This document shows, piece after piece, positions 21,558 through 31,907 of a DNA stretch of 64,000 nt. The position numbers were made by a program, and so were the translations under genes. Every line of letters begins with the position of its first letter. Position 1 is the first letter of the stretch. This DNA is from Crossaster papposus (lineage: Eukaryota; Echinodermata; Asteroidea; Velatida; Solasteridae). A model generated the notes under the pieces. It was not told the DNA's origin and did not search any database. It saw nothing but the letters and a program-made list of their open reading frames with translations. The stretch covers positions 1,178,001 to 1,242,000 of the forward strand of contig JBAIAA010000025.1 of NCBI GenBank assembly GCA_037893245.1, written 5' to 3'.

Positions 21558-22790
21558 TTGTTGTGGTTAAATTTATATAGTGGTCCTTGTTTCTAATTAG
21601 GCCATAATAGCCTTGACTGTGACTTTGACCGTTGCTATATGCTGCTGCTAATACCCCCGTCACACCGGACTGGCGTCCTTACTGCGTCCTAAAATGGAGG
21701 ACGTCGATGGTCGCCGTGAGAACCCCAATCCTTTTTCTTAAAAAAATCAAGATTTCGGTCACCCGTCACACCGGGGGTCCTGTGCTCCGCGATCTGTACG
21801 TCTACTCGGCGTCCCCACGGCGTTCTCACCACGACCTTACCGCGTCCTTGGCGTTTCTATTGAGTTTGCACGGCGTCCCAACGGCGACTCCACGGCGCAG
21901 TAAGGACGCCATAGACGTGGTGGGGTCGTGGTAAGAACCCCATAGACGTGGTAAGGACGCAGTAAGGTCGCCGCGGGGTCCACGATCCATTTATTCGCGT
22001 CTCCACGGCGACCCTACCACGTCCATACTGCGTCCCTAGGGCGTCCTTCGAGTTCCTACTGCGTTGCTACGGCGACCATGGCGACCCCTGGGCGATCCCA
22101 CCGCGTCCTGAGCCAGGACGCCAAACCTTGGCGTTTACTTTGAACATGTCCGAAGTAAACGCCGTCGCTCTGCGACCTTCGGCGTCCTTGGGGTCCCCAC
22201 GGCGTCCTTCTGCGTTCTCACCACGACCCCGCGGCGTCCATGGCGTCCCTACCGCGTCCTGGGTCGCCGTAGGAACGCAGTAAGGACGCCAGTCCGGTGT
22301 GACAATGACCACCCATGGCAGGGGCATGGCGGCGGCCAGAGTCACAGCCAACATGACAAAGGCAGGCAATTCGGTATTCTTATAGAATGTAAGGTTTATT
22401 TAATTAAAGAAATACCTAATTATTATTATTATTTTTATACTATATTTTGTACTTATTTATTATTTATTATTTTCTTATTATTTTCTTATTATTTATTATT
22501 TATATTATTATTTATATTATTATTATTCCCTTTTTATATTTATAATTACAATCTTGTTATGTAACTGTTTCTTGTATCCCATTCAGCTTGGAGAACCCCT
22601 CGACAGGAACAATGTTTCTTTTGGGTAATCCTTCGGGAGCTGAATGGCATTTTGTCTTTGTCTTGGTTATTATGTTTGGTACATTGCATCTAAAGCTTTT
22701 ATTTTATGTTTTCTTTGTAATTTTGGTCTGTGCATTTGTTGATGTTTCCCTAGAAATAAAATAGAGAATTAGAGAAATAGAGAAAAACTT
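21558..22790 (+). mobile_element. LINE 2 probable 3' UTR, interrupted by a foldback
   Basis: AT-rich sequence with TATT-rich runs at 22410-22550 and a possible end near 22770 (CTAGAAATAAAATAGAGAA). The foldback at 21652-22304 lies within. The exact LINE end is uncertain because no clean target duplication was found. Confidence 0.45.
21652..22304. mobile_element. Foldback element built of GGCGTCC/CCACGGCG words
   Basis: The left terminus TACCCCCGTCACACCGGAC is preceded by TAA. At the right, GTCCGGTGTGACA (ending about 22304) mirrors the inner part, but the outermost bases are lost or diverged. The body is made of GGCGTCC and ACGGCGACC words with their complements. A second internal terminus, CCCGTCACACCGGGGG, lies near 21764. 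A central perfect hairpin is GGCGTTTACTT paired with AAGTAAACGCC (22130-22163). No coding sequence. Confidence 0.75.
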
Positions 22791-24413
22791 GTCTGCCCAT
22801 GTGCCCCTCAGGTATCAGAAAGTGAAAGTTTAGGAGTTTTTCCAACAAGCTTCCTGCATAATATATGTAATAGAAACACCTTGGAAATGAGCCAATGAGG
22901 TAGTCGTGCTCCTTGTTTGGTGAGCTTTGACCGAAGCAGCAACTGGTTGAGGGGGGTGTGTTCCGTGCCAGAGTAGATACTAGGCGCACCTGTAGTATGG
23001 CTGAGTGTGAACCTGGGGTGCTATCAATTGCTTCCTTCAACAGTTCGCCTTGTAAATCTGGTTGAACTGCAGGACCAGGCAGAGACCCCGGGGCTGGGCA
23101 GTAGAGGATGGAGAGGTTGTAGCTGGTAGTATGGCTTCGACGATCCACCGAGAAAGAGTACCAGTGGAAGCTGCGTTGAACGGAAGGACTGTTGTGATGA
23201 AGAGTTGTGTAGTGTTCCCACGCAGCTTCTTAGTACGTGCTATGTAAAATGTAGGGATCCTAACGGGAGCTCTATGAAATTGGCCCCTGTCTTCAACCCA
23301 CAATTTACTTTATAGCGCACCGAAGTGCTATCTCTACGGATACGCTAGGTGAGCGGATGTAGACTTGAACCCCGTTCTTGTGATCTTTAGTCCGATGATA
23401 CCAATGAGCTAAAGCGGCCACATAATCCTTAACAAATGTGTTGACAACGTTTTGGTTTTGTCCTTGTATTAAATGTGTTAAATATACTCCACATGGGAAC
23501 TTTACTGTTGGGGAGATGGGGCCTGGCAACACCTTTGAAATGTGAATTTGTCCTTTGGGTCATTCCGTGTCAATTCAAAACGCTTTTGGACCCGATTATC
23601 ACAGATTGAACAATACCTCCAAACTTTAAATACGTAAATCTCAAAAAAGTATAGCACTTATAACGCCAAGTTGTACATCATTTTAAGCTCTTTGAATGTC
23701 TTTATTTCATAAAATAAAATCAAAACCGTAGCTTAGCTTAAAGCATGGAGAAAATGGGTAACGAAATTACCTTTGTAATTGAATTTGTAAAATGCGCATA
23801 GGCTTAACAATTATGTAAATTTATGATGTTGGCAACTCTCTTATAGAAACATTGATGATGGACGCTCTTAAACTTTGTAAGGAAAAAGCCTGATTTACAC
23901 ATGAACATGCATATTAAATTGTAAGTATGTATACAAAGCACAAGAGAGCGCTTAGTGTTTAGAAATGCTGCCACTCCTAGGCCTAAAACTATGATTATCT
24001 TTATGTCTAACGTTGAATTTCCACTGGAGTTAAACTCCTCGTAAATGTATTAACACAAATCATTAACTTACAGTGAATTGTCGGTGAAAACGTCCTCGTA
24101 AATAATCAGACGCCGCACCACCCAACCAAAACAAGACGTCACCTTCTCGGCAGGCTTCAAATCAAAACGGAGCTCCTAATGAAACCTTAGCCTAAGCCTC
24201 CATTTGATACGGGCTTCAAAATGGCGGAATGGAGAGGAATCTAAAGACGAAGCATAAGCCGGAGATTTGGGAAACGGCCTACGCAAATTTATTTTCCGTA
24301 GGCTATAGGTGGGTTAAGCAAAAATCATAAATAATTCAGTAGTTTTGATGAGAAGTGATGTTTATTCATTGGATAAAAAATGATGTAACATCACTGTTAT
24401 TATATTGAGCTGA
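22791..24413. other. Non-coding interval with MITE and tRNA-like traces
   Basis: The end of a common MITE family (GAGCTCTATGAAATTGGCCCC) lies at 23269-23289, but I cannot find its partner. A tRNA-like stretch at 23349-23420 is listed separately. The 22750-23148 minus open frame has no recognisable domain. CTTCAAAATGGCGGAATGG at 24215 is a YY1-like site. Confidence 0.4.
23349..23420 (-). repeat. tRNA-like sequence (SINE head or tRNA relic)
   Basis: On the minus strand the segment reads GGCCGCTTTAGCTCATTGGT (box A-like) and, 40 bases on, GGGGTTCAAGTCT (box B-like). Spacing suits a pol III internal promoter. The anticodon arm does not fold convincingly, so this is more likely a tRNA-derived SINE head or relic than a working tRNA. 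Confidence 0.45.
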
Positions 24414-24484
24414 TGTACGTAGTGTAGTGGTTAGTAGGATGGGCTATGGATCACTGATCCCTGGGTCAAATCCTGCTGTACGTC
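24414..24484 (+). repeat. tRNA-like sequence (SINE head or tRNA relic)
   Basis: The segment contains TAGTGTAGTGGTTAGTAGGA (box A-like, resembling Glu/Asp/Gly-type tRNAs) and GGGTCAAATCCTG (box B-like). TGTACG at its start repeats as TGTACG at its end rather than pairing well as an acceptor stem, so function as a tRNA is doubtful. Confidence 0.45.
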
Positions 24485-24532
24485 TCCTCGTTTTTCTTAT
24501 AGTCAAATTAATATATTTTTATTATTTTTATT

Positions 24533-24925
24533 TTAATGGGAAAAAGAGACTTTGAACATCCCCACATGATGGAACGACTTGTACGCTCGAAGTTTTCGCC
24601 GGTCATAGTCCGCTCGAAGACAAATCAAATAATTGAAGACATCGTATAGTCCGAAATCTGGTATATTCGAGAAATCCTTTGTAAATCCAGGTAGATTAAA
24701 TGGGTCGGAAAATGTGCAGCCAGTGTCTTTCAATCTTTTGTCAAGGGTATTCTTTAAGTTCAAGTTGGGGCTAAAAAGATTTTGGTCGGTTGCCAATTTC
24801 AGATTGGCCACACACTTGCACAGTTCAACCAGTTCTTTCTTCAGGTAACCTGTTATTGAAACCCCTCTCTCTTGAAGAAATGCCTGCAGTTTCATCACGT
24901 CCCAACCTTCGAAGTTGTTATTCAT
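24533..24925 (-). CDS. SAP-domain protein, first exon or fragment
   Basis: The ATG at 24925-24923 gives MNNNFEGWDVMKLQAFLQER followed by GVSITGYLKKELVELC: tryptophan, hydrophobic spacing and RG-x-x-x-x-G-x-K-x-E-L-V fit a SAP domain, a short DNA-binding helix pair. It continues with FGLYDVFNYLICLRADYDRR and LRAYKSF, a segment that in many marine invertebrates precedes SWIM and YqaJ-type nuclease parts of transposon-associated proteins (from memory). The frame stops at 24533 after about 130 residues, with no obvious strong donor. No downstream exon was found in the window. The upstream in-frame extension to 25093 looks unrelated. Confidence 0.5.
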   Translation of the reverse strand: MNNNFEGWDVMKLQAFLQERGVSITGYLKKELVELCKCVANLKLATDQNLFSPNLNLKNTLDKRLKDTGCTFSDPFNLPGFTKDFSNIPDFGLYDVFNYLICLRADYDRRKLRAYKSFHHVGMFKVSFSH

Positions 24926-25528
24926 TAAAGAAACTATAATTCCTAAAGATTTTGAGAAGAACACAATGATGTACTGTAACGATCGAGCGAATTGTTGTGT
25001 TTTAGAGTGGTGACAGTCTCTATCATGCGCTGTTTCACAAGCGGTAGTTCCAGATACCAGACAGGAAAACTGCCATTGGCCGTGCGTTGCCATGTAGCGG
25101 CTTGCCCCGATTCACGTGTCTTGCAACAGTGGCATAATCATAATCCGTCTGGCGGACAACCGGCGCACACTGTGCATTTTAGATTGAGCGAAGACGGGGT
25201 ACAAGGATATATGCAAACCCACACGCAAATGGGTTATTCTTATTATTGTTAATATTTGACACAAGTTTGAGCGCTAACCCGACTTTGTCCTTATCATACC
25301 CTAAAACAAAGTAATTAACTTAAACCAACTAATTCAAGTAATAAGAACATCATACACTTGTGCATTCACTCTTTAAGTTTAAGGACCAACCTCCGTTTTG
25401 CCAGCATTACTGGGCATGTACAGTATGTACACAAGGGGACTGGCCACTGCATTTAACAGTGCGCCCGCTAACGAAACGGTATATAGTCCAGCTCCCTCGA
25501 TTGTGCAATGCGCGAGTTAGATCTATAA
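24926..25528. other. Non-coding interval
   Basis: No gene, RNA or transposon end is supported. Open frames on both strands near 25000-25250 lack recognisable motifs. Confidence 0.4.
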
Positions 25529-26292
25529 AGCCCCAGTCCCACCGAAAGCCGGATACGCTACGGATCACCCCGGATGCACTACGGTTCATATCCGGGGTCA
25601 TCCGGGAGTGGAACCGTAGTCAAACCGTGATGAACCGTAGCCAATCCGGGACCATCCGGGGCCATCCGGGGCCATCCGGGACCATCCGGGGACAACCGTA
25701 GTACTTCCGGGAAGTCGAGCGTCACCCCGGATCAACATCTAGCATCCGGGATAATCCGGGGCCATCCGGGAAGGGAGAGGGGGGCGGCGGAGAACCATAG
25801 TGAAACTGTAGTGCGACCGTGATGATCCGTAGTGTATCCGGGATAAACTGTAGCGTAACCGTAGCGCAACCGTAGTGTAACCGTGTTTATCCGGGATGAA
25901 ACGGGAGTTGATTCACACACGGTTCCACTACGGTTCCACTACGGATGACCCCGGATACACTACGGATCACCACAGATTCACTACGGTTTCACCACGGATG
26001 TGCCACGGTTCACCGGGGTGAACCGTGGCACATCCGGAATGAACCGTGGCGCACCCGTAGTGAAACCGTGGCGGAACCGTAGTGAATCCGTGAACATCCG
26101 GGATAATCCGGGCCCATCCGTGGCAGAACCGTAGTCAAACCGTAATAGAACCGTAATAGGACCGGGGAACATGTCACTTTTTTTCGATTGCCTTCCCGGA
26201 CCACCCCGGGTGACCCCGGATCAAACGTCTGTTTCATTCGGGGCCATCCGGGGCGATCCGTAGCATATCCGGCTTCAGTGGGACTGGGGTTA
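25529..26292. mobile_element. Foldback element built of CCGTAGT/CATCCGGG words
   Basis: Ends AAGCCCCAGTCCCACCGAAA (left) and CTTCAGTGGGACTGGGGTT (right) are inverted, with subterminal CCGGATACGCTACGGATC mirrored at the other side. ATA stands on both sides, possibly a 3-bp duplication. The body is a degenerate mix of ACCGTAGT, CATCCGGG and complements, with the orientation reversing along the element. No coding sequence. Confidence 0.8.
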
Positions 26293-26309
26293 TAGTCTAT
26301 GAGCTGGGG

Positions 26310-26580
26310 CTAATTTAATAAAACATGTAAGCGCAACAATAATTTGCTTAGCAAGAATAGTATACCCAGCACTATAGGAGACCGAGGACCCCCCTCTTAC
26401 CTATCACTCTAGACTATTTGTACCTATAACGCATGAAAAGTACATGAGGTTTTGGCTAGTAACCTGATTTTACTGAGCAAGGCTGGTTTGTGCTAAGCAA
26501 ATTGTTTGTGCTAATAAATTGTTTGTGCTAAGCAAATTGTTGTGCTCAGCAGAGCTCTCCATAAAATTAGCCCTTGGTTC
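26310..26580. mobile_element. MITE of the GGGGCTAATTT family
   Basis: Left GGGGCTAATTTAATAAAACA and right AGCTCTCCATAAAATTAGCC form imperfect inverted ends. Inside, TAATTTGCTTAGCA (left) mirrors TGCTAAGCAAATT (right, twice). The same terminal family (CTCTATGAAATTNGNCCC) appears as relics near 23280, 49630 and 60250. Confidence 0.65.
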
Positions 26581-26592
26581 AGTTCCCATGTA

Positions 26593-26940
26593 GTGGGGCT
26601 TAGCTCCAAAAAAAAGGTCGATTGTGCACTTTCCCTTAAAAGCATGAAACTTGGCACATAGTTAGAGTAACACAATACAAGGATTTTTAGTCCAGGGGCC
26701 ACCAGAAATTGCACCCCGTATGGCGGCCATCTTGGATTTCAAAATGGCCGCCATTGTGGATCTGTTTTGTTGAATATCTCCTTAACTGGTAGAGATATCG
26801 AGACAGTTGAAACGCCTATACCCACATTTTAGGGGTCTAGGAATCCATTGGTGACATAAAAGTTTAAAAATTGTGGCCGCCATCTTGAATTCCAAGATGG
26901 CCACCATCCACAAGCTATTTTGCTCAATATCTCATGATTT
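26593..26940 (+). repeat. Left inverted arm with ATGGCGGCC motifs
   Basis: Mirror of 30541-30893, near-identical by eye. The arm has paired, oppositely oriented YY1-like words: TGGCGGCCATCTTGG then AAATGGCCGCCAT, and TGGCCGCCATCTTG then CAAGATGGCCACC. These could form small hairpins or bind YY1-type factors. Confidence 0.85.
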
Positions 26941-26942
26941 TA

Positions 26943-27432
26943 GAATTTTAGAAATGAGATGGCACTATCCCATTCAGTGACACTCCCTTTCTCTTGACTT
27001 GTTTTGGCTTAAAATGGATTTTAAGCAGGACTTAGTCTTTGCCGGTTATGTCCAAATAAAAATGTATATTGGGTGGACATAAGAGATTGAGTGACTTTAG
27101 TTGGTTGGATAATCAGATGTGATTAGAGGTGCGAGCAGAGGATTATGTTTACAAATCCTCTTGATAGCAATAGCATGCTTTCGTGCCTTGCTGTAGCACT
27201 CGTCAGTTGCAAATGGGTGACTAAAAAAGAATCGAAGCCGACTCGCAGAGAGGTTGTGGTTGGGATTGGGTATATTCCAATCATGTAAGTTTAGATTGAG
27301 CCATATGTTTGTTAGTCGGTTTCAGATTGTTTCTCTAGTAAGGAGAGCAATATGTTGAGGGTTTCGTCTGGTTCAGTAGGTTGTTCGAAAAAGCCAGAGT
27401 CTGCTGGGAGTGGTTTGAGCTTTTGCTTTTGA
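26943..27432 (-). repeat. Tandem 3' copy of the Penelope-like element (A/T-rich version)
   Basis: Aligned by eye, this matches 27433-27920 at an offset of 487 bp. In the first 95 aligned bases (26963 and 27450 onward) I count 24 T-versus-C differences (T here), two other substitutions, and no A-versus-G difference on the plus strand. In sense orientation this copy has A where its neighbour has G. Confidence 0.85.
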
Positions 27433-30400
27433 TTTTAGAAATAAGATGGCACCATCCCACCCAGCGACACTCCCCCTCTCCCGACCCGTTCCGGCCCAAA
27501 ATGGACCCCAAGCATGACCCAGTCTTCGCCGGCTACGTCCAAACCAAAATGCACATTGGGCGGACACAAGAGACTGAGCGACTCCAGCCGGTTGGACAAC
27601 CAGATGTGACTAGAAGTGCGATCAGAGGACCACGTTTACAAACACCCCCGACAGCAACAGCATGCTTTCGAGCCCCGCTGCAGCACTCGTCAGCTGCAAA
27701 TGGGTGACCCAAAAAGAATCGAAGCTGACTCGCAGAGAGGTTGCGGCTGGGACCGGGCACACTCCAATCATGCAAGCTTGGACCGAGCCACACGTCCGCC
27801 AGCCGGCTTCAGACCGCCCCCCCCCCCCCCCGAGCAAGGAGAGCAACATGTTGAAGGCCTCGTCCGGCTCAGCAGGCTGCTCGAAAAAGCCAGAGTCTGC
27901 CGGGAGCGGCTCGAGCCCCCGCCCCCGCTGTGGCAGCTCAGCTCCCACCAACCTCTCCCGAATGCTCTGGGCCCCCTCGAAGGCAACAAAAGGAGGCCTC
28001 GGAAAAAGCTCTGAGAGCACCCGACTGCCCTCGATCAAGCTCCAGTGTCTGCCCACCGCTCGACACATGTCACCACGATCCATGGCTGGGCTGCAGGTGG
28101 CTGCGAAGACAAGCGGAGCCCGTCCTGCTCCCTCTCCATCCCCTGCGCCGTGCACCAGTCTCGATCGGTCGGCACGTGAGACCCCGGCTGCTGCCGCTCC
28201 GACTTCACCGGAAGTACAGCCTCCCGTGGTTAGCCTCTCCAAGAACACCTTGACTCCGCTGCGGAAACCATCCGCGCTGCCGGCGCCCCCAGCGCAGCGG
28301 AGCGCCTCCCCGTACATGAACGCCTTGAAAATACGGAGTGGGCGGGATGATGCCCCACGGAGATACTGGAAGGCCTCCGCCGGCCCCGTGCAGACCCCGG
28401 CGTCCAGGACTCCTGCCCCATGGAAACGGTCTCCTTCAAATATGGTCAAGTCAAGGTAGCCGATTGATGATTTAGAGGCCCTGCATGCAAATCTTAGGGT
28501 TGGGCGCATCCCGCACACCTCCGCGACGAGACTCCGGATCTCGTTCAGAGCTCCGTTGCAGATGACCAACATGTCGCCTCCACAGCGCCACCATGCAAGG
28601 ATGCCACCCGCCCCCTGGACCACTTTGCCCTCAAAGCCGTGCAGGGCGACGTCACAAATTTCAGGGCCTGATGCGGAGCCTACCGCACAACCAACCCTCC
28701 GGAGAAAGAACCCACTCCCGAAACGGAAGCAGCCGCGACCGAGGATGAGTTCCAGAAGCCCCCGGATGCAAATTGAAGGTGGTTCCGCGACTGGGCGGCA
28801 ACGGCCTGCGCCCTCGAGGGCACCGCAAACACATTGGACCGCCCCGCCCGTCGGACACCGGTGCACATAGAAACAACATCCATACTCGCGACCAGGACAT
28901 CCCGCGAAAAATGTCCCTCCTCCAGCCCGCGCAAAACGTCCGCCGTATCGCGGACACATGTGGGCCGCGCGGCCACTATGGGAAGAAGGAAGCAGTCTAT
29001 GCACTCTTAAACCCCCGCCGGAGAGCCAGTACAACCACCCACAATTGGACGTCCAACAAAAGGCTCCCCCGGTGGCGGTGCCCTGCGCACCTTGGGGAGA
29101 AAACACATGGCCGGACACTGACAGCTCCGCAGAAGTTGGCCGAGGCACCTCAGAGCATCGCTGCCGATGCGCCTGCCGCCTCTCACCTCCACGAGTGTGC
29201 CGCGAACCATCGCAACAGTTTGCGGGGCAACACCCCGGTCTAGCTGGGCACAGCGATGGGACTCAAGGCGGCGGCAACCCACCCGTAGATAATCCGAGCG
29301 GCCCACAATGCAAATGCCCCCGCCCCCGCCACACGGCTCGACCACGATGTCAGGACCGTTCCCGAGTCCACCCATGGCGGACAAATCCCGCGCGGTCACG
29401 TCCGCCCGCCGACTCCCCAGCCCGACACGGGCCAGCTCGAACCCAGCGGCCTCCAAGCACTCTTCCAGCGTTGCACCAGGGGACGACTCACGTCGCCAGC
29501 CCGATGGCGGCCCGAAAGGATGGCCCCTGGAGCGCCCATCACGCACCAAGAATGCAACTCCCAGCCTTCGACTGAAGGCACTCACGCCACCTACAAGCGC
29601 CAAGCGGCCCGGCCCAGCAGGAGCAGGCACGAAACCTAAACCCCTTCCCAAAGCAACTGCTTCGGTCCGCGACAGTGCCGCCCCGGATAGGCCTGCCACG
29701 AAGGACCGGCACCGCTCCGCCAGCGAGCGCAAATACTGGAGCCGGCTCGCCCGGCTCTCGATCTGCACCCGCCCGAGAAACGGCCAGACCTCGACCGACC
29801 AAGCGATCCCTCAGCTTTCCCGTCGAGTTCTCCTCCCGCCACGGCAGCCAAGAGACCAATGGCCCGGATACAACAGACAATGCAGGATGGGCCACATTCC
29901 AGTTCATTTATTACAGCCACCATACAATAATAAGGGCAAGATGACGGACCCACCTCCCCCGAGAAGGCGTGGCAGCCCCGAAAAGGACTGCTCGGCCCCG
30001 CAGTGGTCAGAGATCGGCTCAGGGCTGTCGCCCCCTCCTGACGCCCCCGTTGGGCCGACAGGGTCCCGTGAAGAAGCTCAAGAGCCTCCGAGCGGCAGAA
30101 TGGTCCCGACCCTGGAAACCCCCAGCAAGCCGGCGAGCCGGTCCCCGGCGACTGGCAGCCGGTGCGTGCACCCCTCCAGCGAGATTCCCGCGAACAGCAA
30201 CGATGCTCCCCTCCGTAGACCGCTCCAACGATCCCGGAACGAACACTGAAACCTCAGAGATCGGCGCAGATGCGGCGGCCGCACGTCCACCTTGATACAG
30301 GGTGGCGGCGTGCCAGCCTCAACCGACCGGGAAAGGAGCTGCACCTGGCGGGCGATGCGCTCCCCGGCAGCCGTCAAAGCGCTGACGCCTTCCGCCAGGA

Positions 30401-30479
30401 ACCTCACCCGTTTGAACCCCTCCTCGGACAGTCCGCGCGAGAAAGCGGCCGGCCCGGTTGCCGATGCAGATGGGCACAA
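27433..30479 (-). pseudogene. Penelope-like reverse transcriptase, G-rich copy
   Basis: Reading right to left, N-terminal similarity includes ALSRTEAVALGRGLGFVPAP, then DIVVEP followed by a glycine run where the family has a lysine/aspartate-rich motif, then LPKVRR and GRPIVGG (RT fingers). Further on come FFLRRVGCAVGSASGPEICD, ILAWWR (the active-site region, where the usual Y-x-D-D is no longer readable), YLDLTIFEGDRF, FQYLR, FKAFMYGEALR, and GRHWSLIE with LFPRPPFVAFEGAQSIRERL, all in the order of Penelope-like elements. Residues with A-rich codons are strikingly scarce: by my count four lysines and five asparagines in 508 codons (27622-29148). Typical family residues are replaced in the direction given by A-to-G change. 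Long open frames here may partly reflect loss of TAA/TAG/TGA by the same process. Confidence 0.75.
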
Positions 30480-30540
30480 GTCCAGCTCGCAGGAGAGGAG
30501 AAGACCCCTAAAACGTGGGTATAGGTGTTAAAAATGTATT

Positions 30541-30893
30541 GATATCTTTACTGCTTCATGAGATATTGAGCAAAATAGCTCGTGGATGGTGGCCATCTTG
30601 GAATTCAAGATGGCGGCCAAAATTTTCAAACTTTTATGTCACCAATGGATTCCTAGACCCCTAAAATGTGGGTATAGGCGTTTCAACTGTCTCGATATAT
30701 CTACCAGTTAAGGAGATATTCAACAAAACAGATCCACAATGGCGGCCATTTTGAAATCCAAGATGGCCGCCATACGGGGTGCAATTTCCGGTGGCCCCTG
30801 GACTAAAAATCTTTGTATTGTGTTACTCTAACCATGTGCCAAGTTTCATGCTTTTAAGGGAAAGTGCACAATTGATCAGCTAAGCCGCCCCAC
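30541..30893 (-). repeat. Right inverted arm with ATGGCGGCC motifs
   Basis: Reverse complement of 26593-26940 with only a few mismatches. An extra AAACGTGGGTATAGG segment near 30512 repeats part of the arm (AAATGTGGGTATAGG near 30663), so the inner boundary on this side is slightly rearranged. Confidence 0.85.
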
Positions 30894-31701
30894 TAATGTT
30901 ACTTTGGTTGACAACTAAATGAATTCCAATGCTTGACAGGCATATATTTGTTTTTAATAATGCGCAGAAAATTGGCTGAACATTTAGCGAACTCGATTGT
31001 TGATAAATTAGAAGAAACACAGGATTGCGGGTATACATTCGATTTTGCGCTAACATTAATTATCGGTACACTAGATTCAGTGCACAATTGGGAAATCGTA
31101 AGCTGATTTGTGTAGACTGATTACAAATAATTATCAATTGTCGAATAGAAAACGGGATTGTGAACATTTATACTATTTCGCACGAAAACGAATGCATCTC
31201 TTACAAATTAATGTGCACAATTTCCGATAATGTTCGGGAAAACCTATTACGTCGGTCAAAGGCAAAAGCCAATTTTGAGTTTACTTAAAAGTTAAAGAAA
31301 CAGGTTTTTTTTTGTAGTTTGGATTTCTGATTGCAGTAAATGCGCCAATTTAGTTATAAAAACACAAATTTACTGTAACAATTTGCTAATGATTCAATGT
31401 TTCCTTTATTAATTAATGTCCTAGCTAAGTTTAAAGTTTACAAGAATACATATAAAACTTTTTTTTTTTTAAACCTAAATATACAGACATGTTCATACAG
31501 TACGTTTTTATAAGAAATTTATAAGAAATCTAGTTGTGTACTAGAAGATAAAACACTTACTGGTAATTAGTAAATAATGTCTTTGCATCAAATGTAATTT
31601 CGAAATTAACATTGTAAATAAAAAAAATAATTACCACAAATAAACCACAAGGAAAACCGACTAGGTAAATTTGCATAAATTTCAAAGTGAACAAAGATTT
31701 T
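30894..31701. other. AT-rich interval
   Basis: No gene is supported. Poly-T tracts are present (31306-31314 and 31460-31470). No paired ends were found. Confidence 0.4.
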
Positions 31702-31762
31702 TGCAAGGCGGGACTCGAATCTGCGACACCGGACCGGCGCTCCACCAACTGAGACATCTTGA
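31702..31762 (-). repeat. tRNA-derived SINE, minus-strand copy
   Basis: On the minus strand: ATGTCTCAGTTGGTGGAGCG (box A) and GCAGATTCGAGTCCCGCC (box B), then TTGCAAAAATCTTTGTTCAC. It is head-to-head with the copy at 31836 and shares the same CTTTGTTCACTT tail. Confidence 0.65.
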
Positions 31763-31835
31763 TCTGTGCTGTTTATGTCTTCTGGCTAGCGCCCTCCAAC
31801 AAAGATGCTCACAATTTGGGGGACCGCCAACAAAG

Positions 31836-31907
31836 GGCAAGATATCTCAGTTGGTGGAGCGCCGGTCCGGTATTCCGGAGGTTGCAGGTTCGAGTCTTGC
31901 CTTGCCA
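31836..31907 (+). repeat. tRNA-derived SINE or tRNA-like gene
   Basis: The 72-nt segment reads GGCAAGATATCTCAGTTGGT...GGTTCGAGTCTTGCCTTGCCA. A 7-bp acceptor-like pairing (GGCAAGA with TTTGCC-like TTGCC ends), D-arm, T-arm and an anticodon-like stem CCGG/CCGG are visible, but the loop lacks the invariant T33. The tail CTTTGTTCACTTCATAAG and its inverted twin point to a SINE rather than a working tRNA. Confidence 0.6.

Larger units (their letters stand above)
26593..30893 (-). mobile_element. Penelope-like element within long inverted repeats
   Basis: Two inverted arms of about 350 bp (26593-26940 and 30541-30893; outer end GTGGGGC, with GTGCACTTTCCCTTAAAAGC just inside) enclose a Penelope-like retroelement on the minus strand and a partial tandem copy of its 3' part. 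The arms could be the inverted terminal repeats some Penelope-like elements have, or a separate DNA transposon into which the retroelement landed. TA flanks both sides. The arms look normal in base composition, whereas the 3-kb body is extremely C-rich on the plus strand (G-rich in sense). Confidence 0.75.

Noticed and set aside
22750-23148. A 132-codon minus-strand open frame as a gene
   Set aside because: No domain, includes a LINE 3' end and a MITE terminus nearby, and codon usage is unremarkable.
27616-30531. Several long plus-strand open frames opposite the Penelope-like element
   Set aside because: The extreme C-richness of this strand removes stop codons in all frames; only the minus strand carries recognisable RT motifs.
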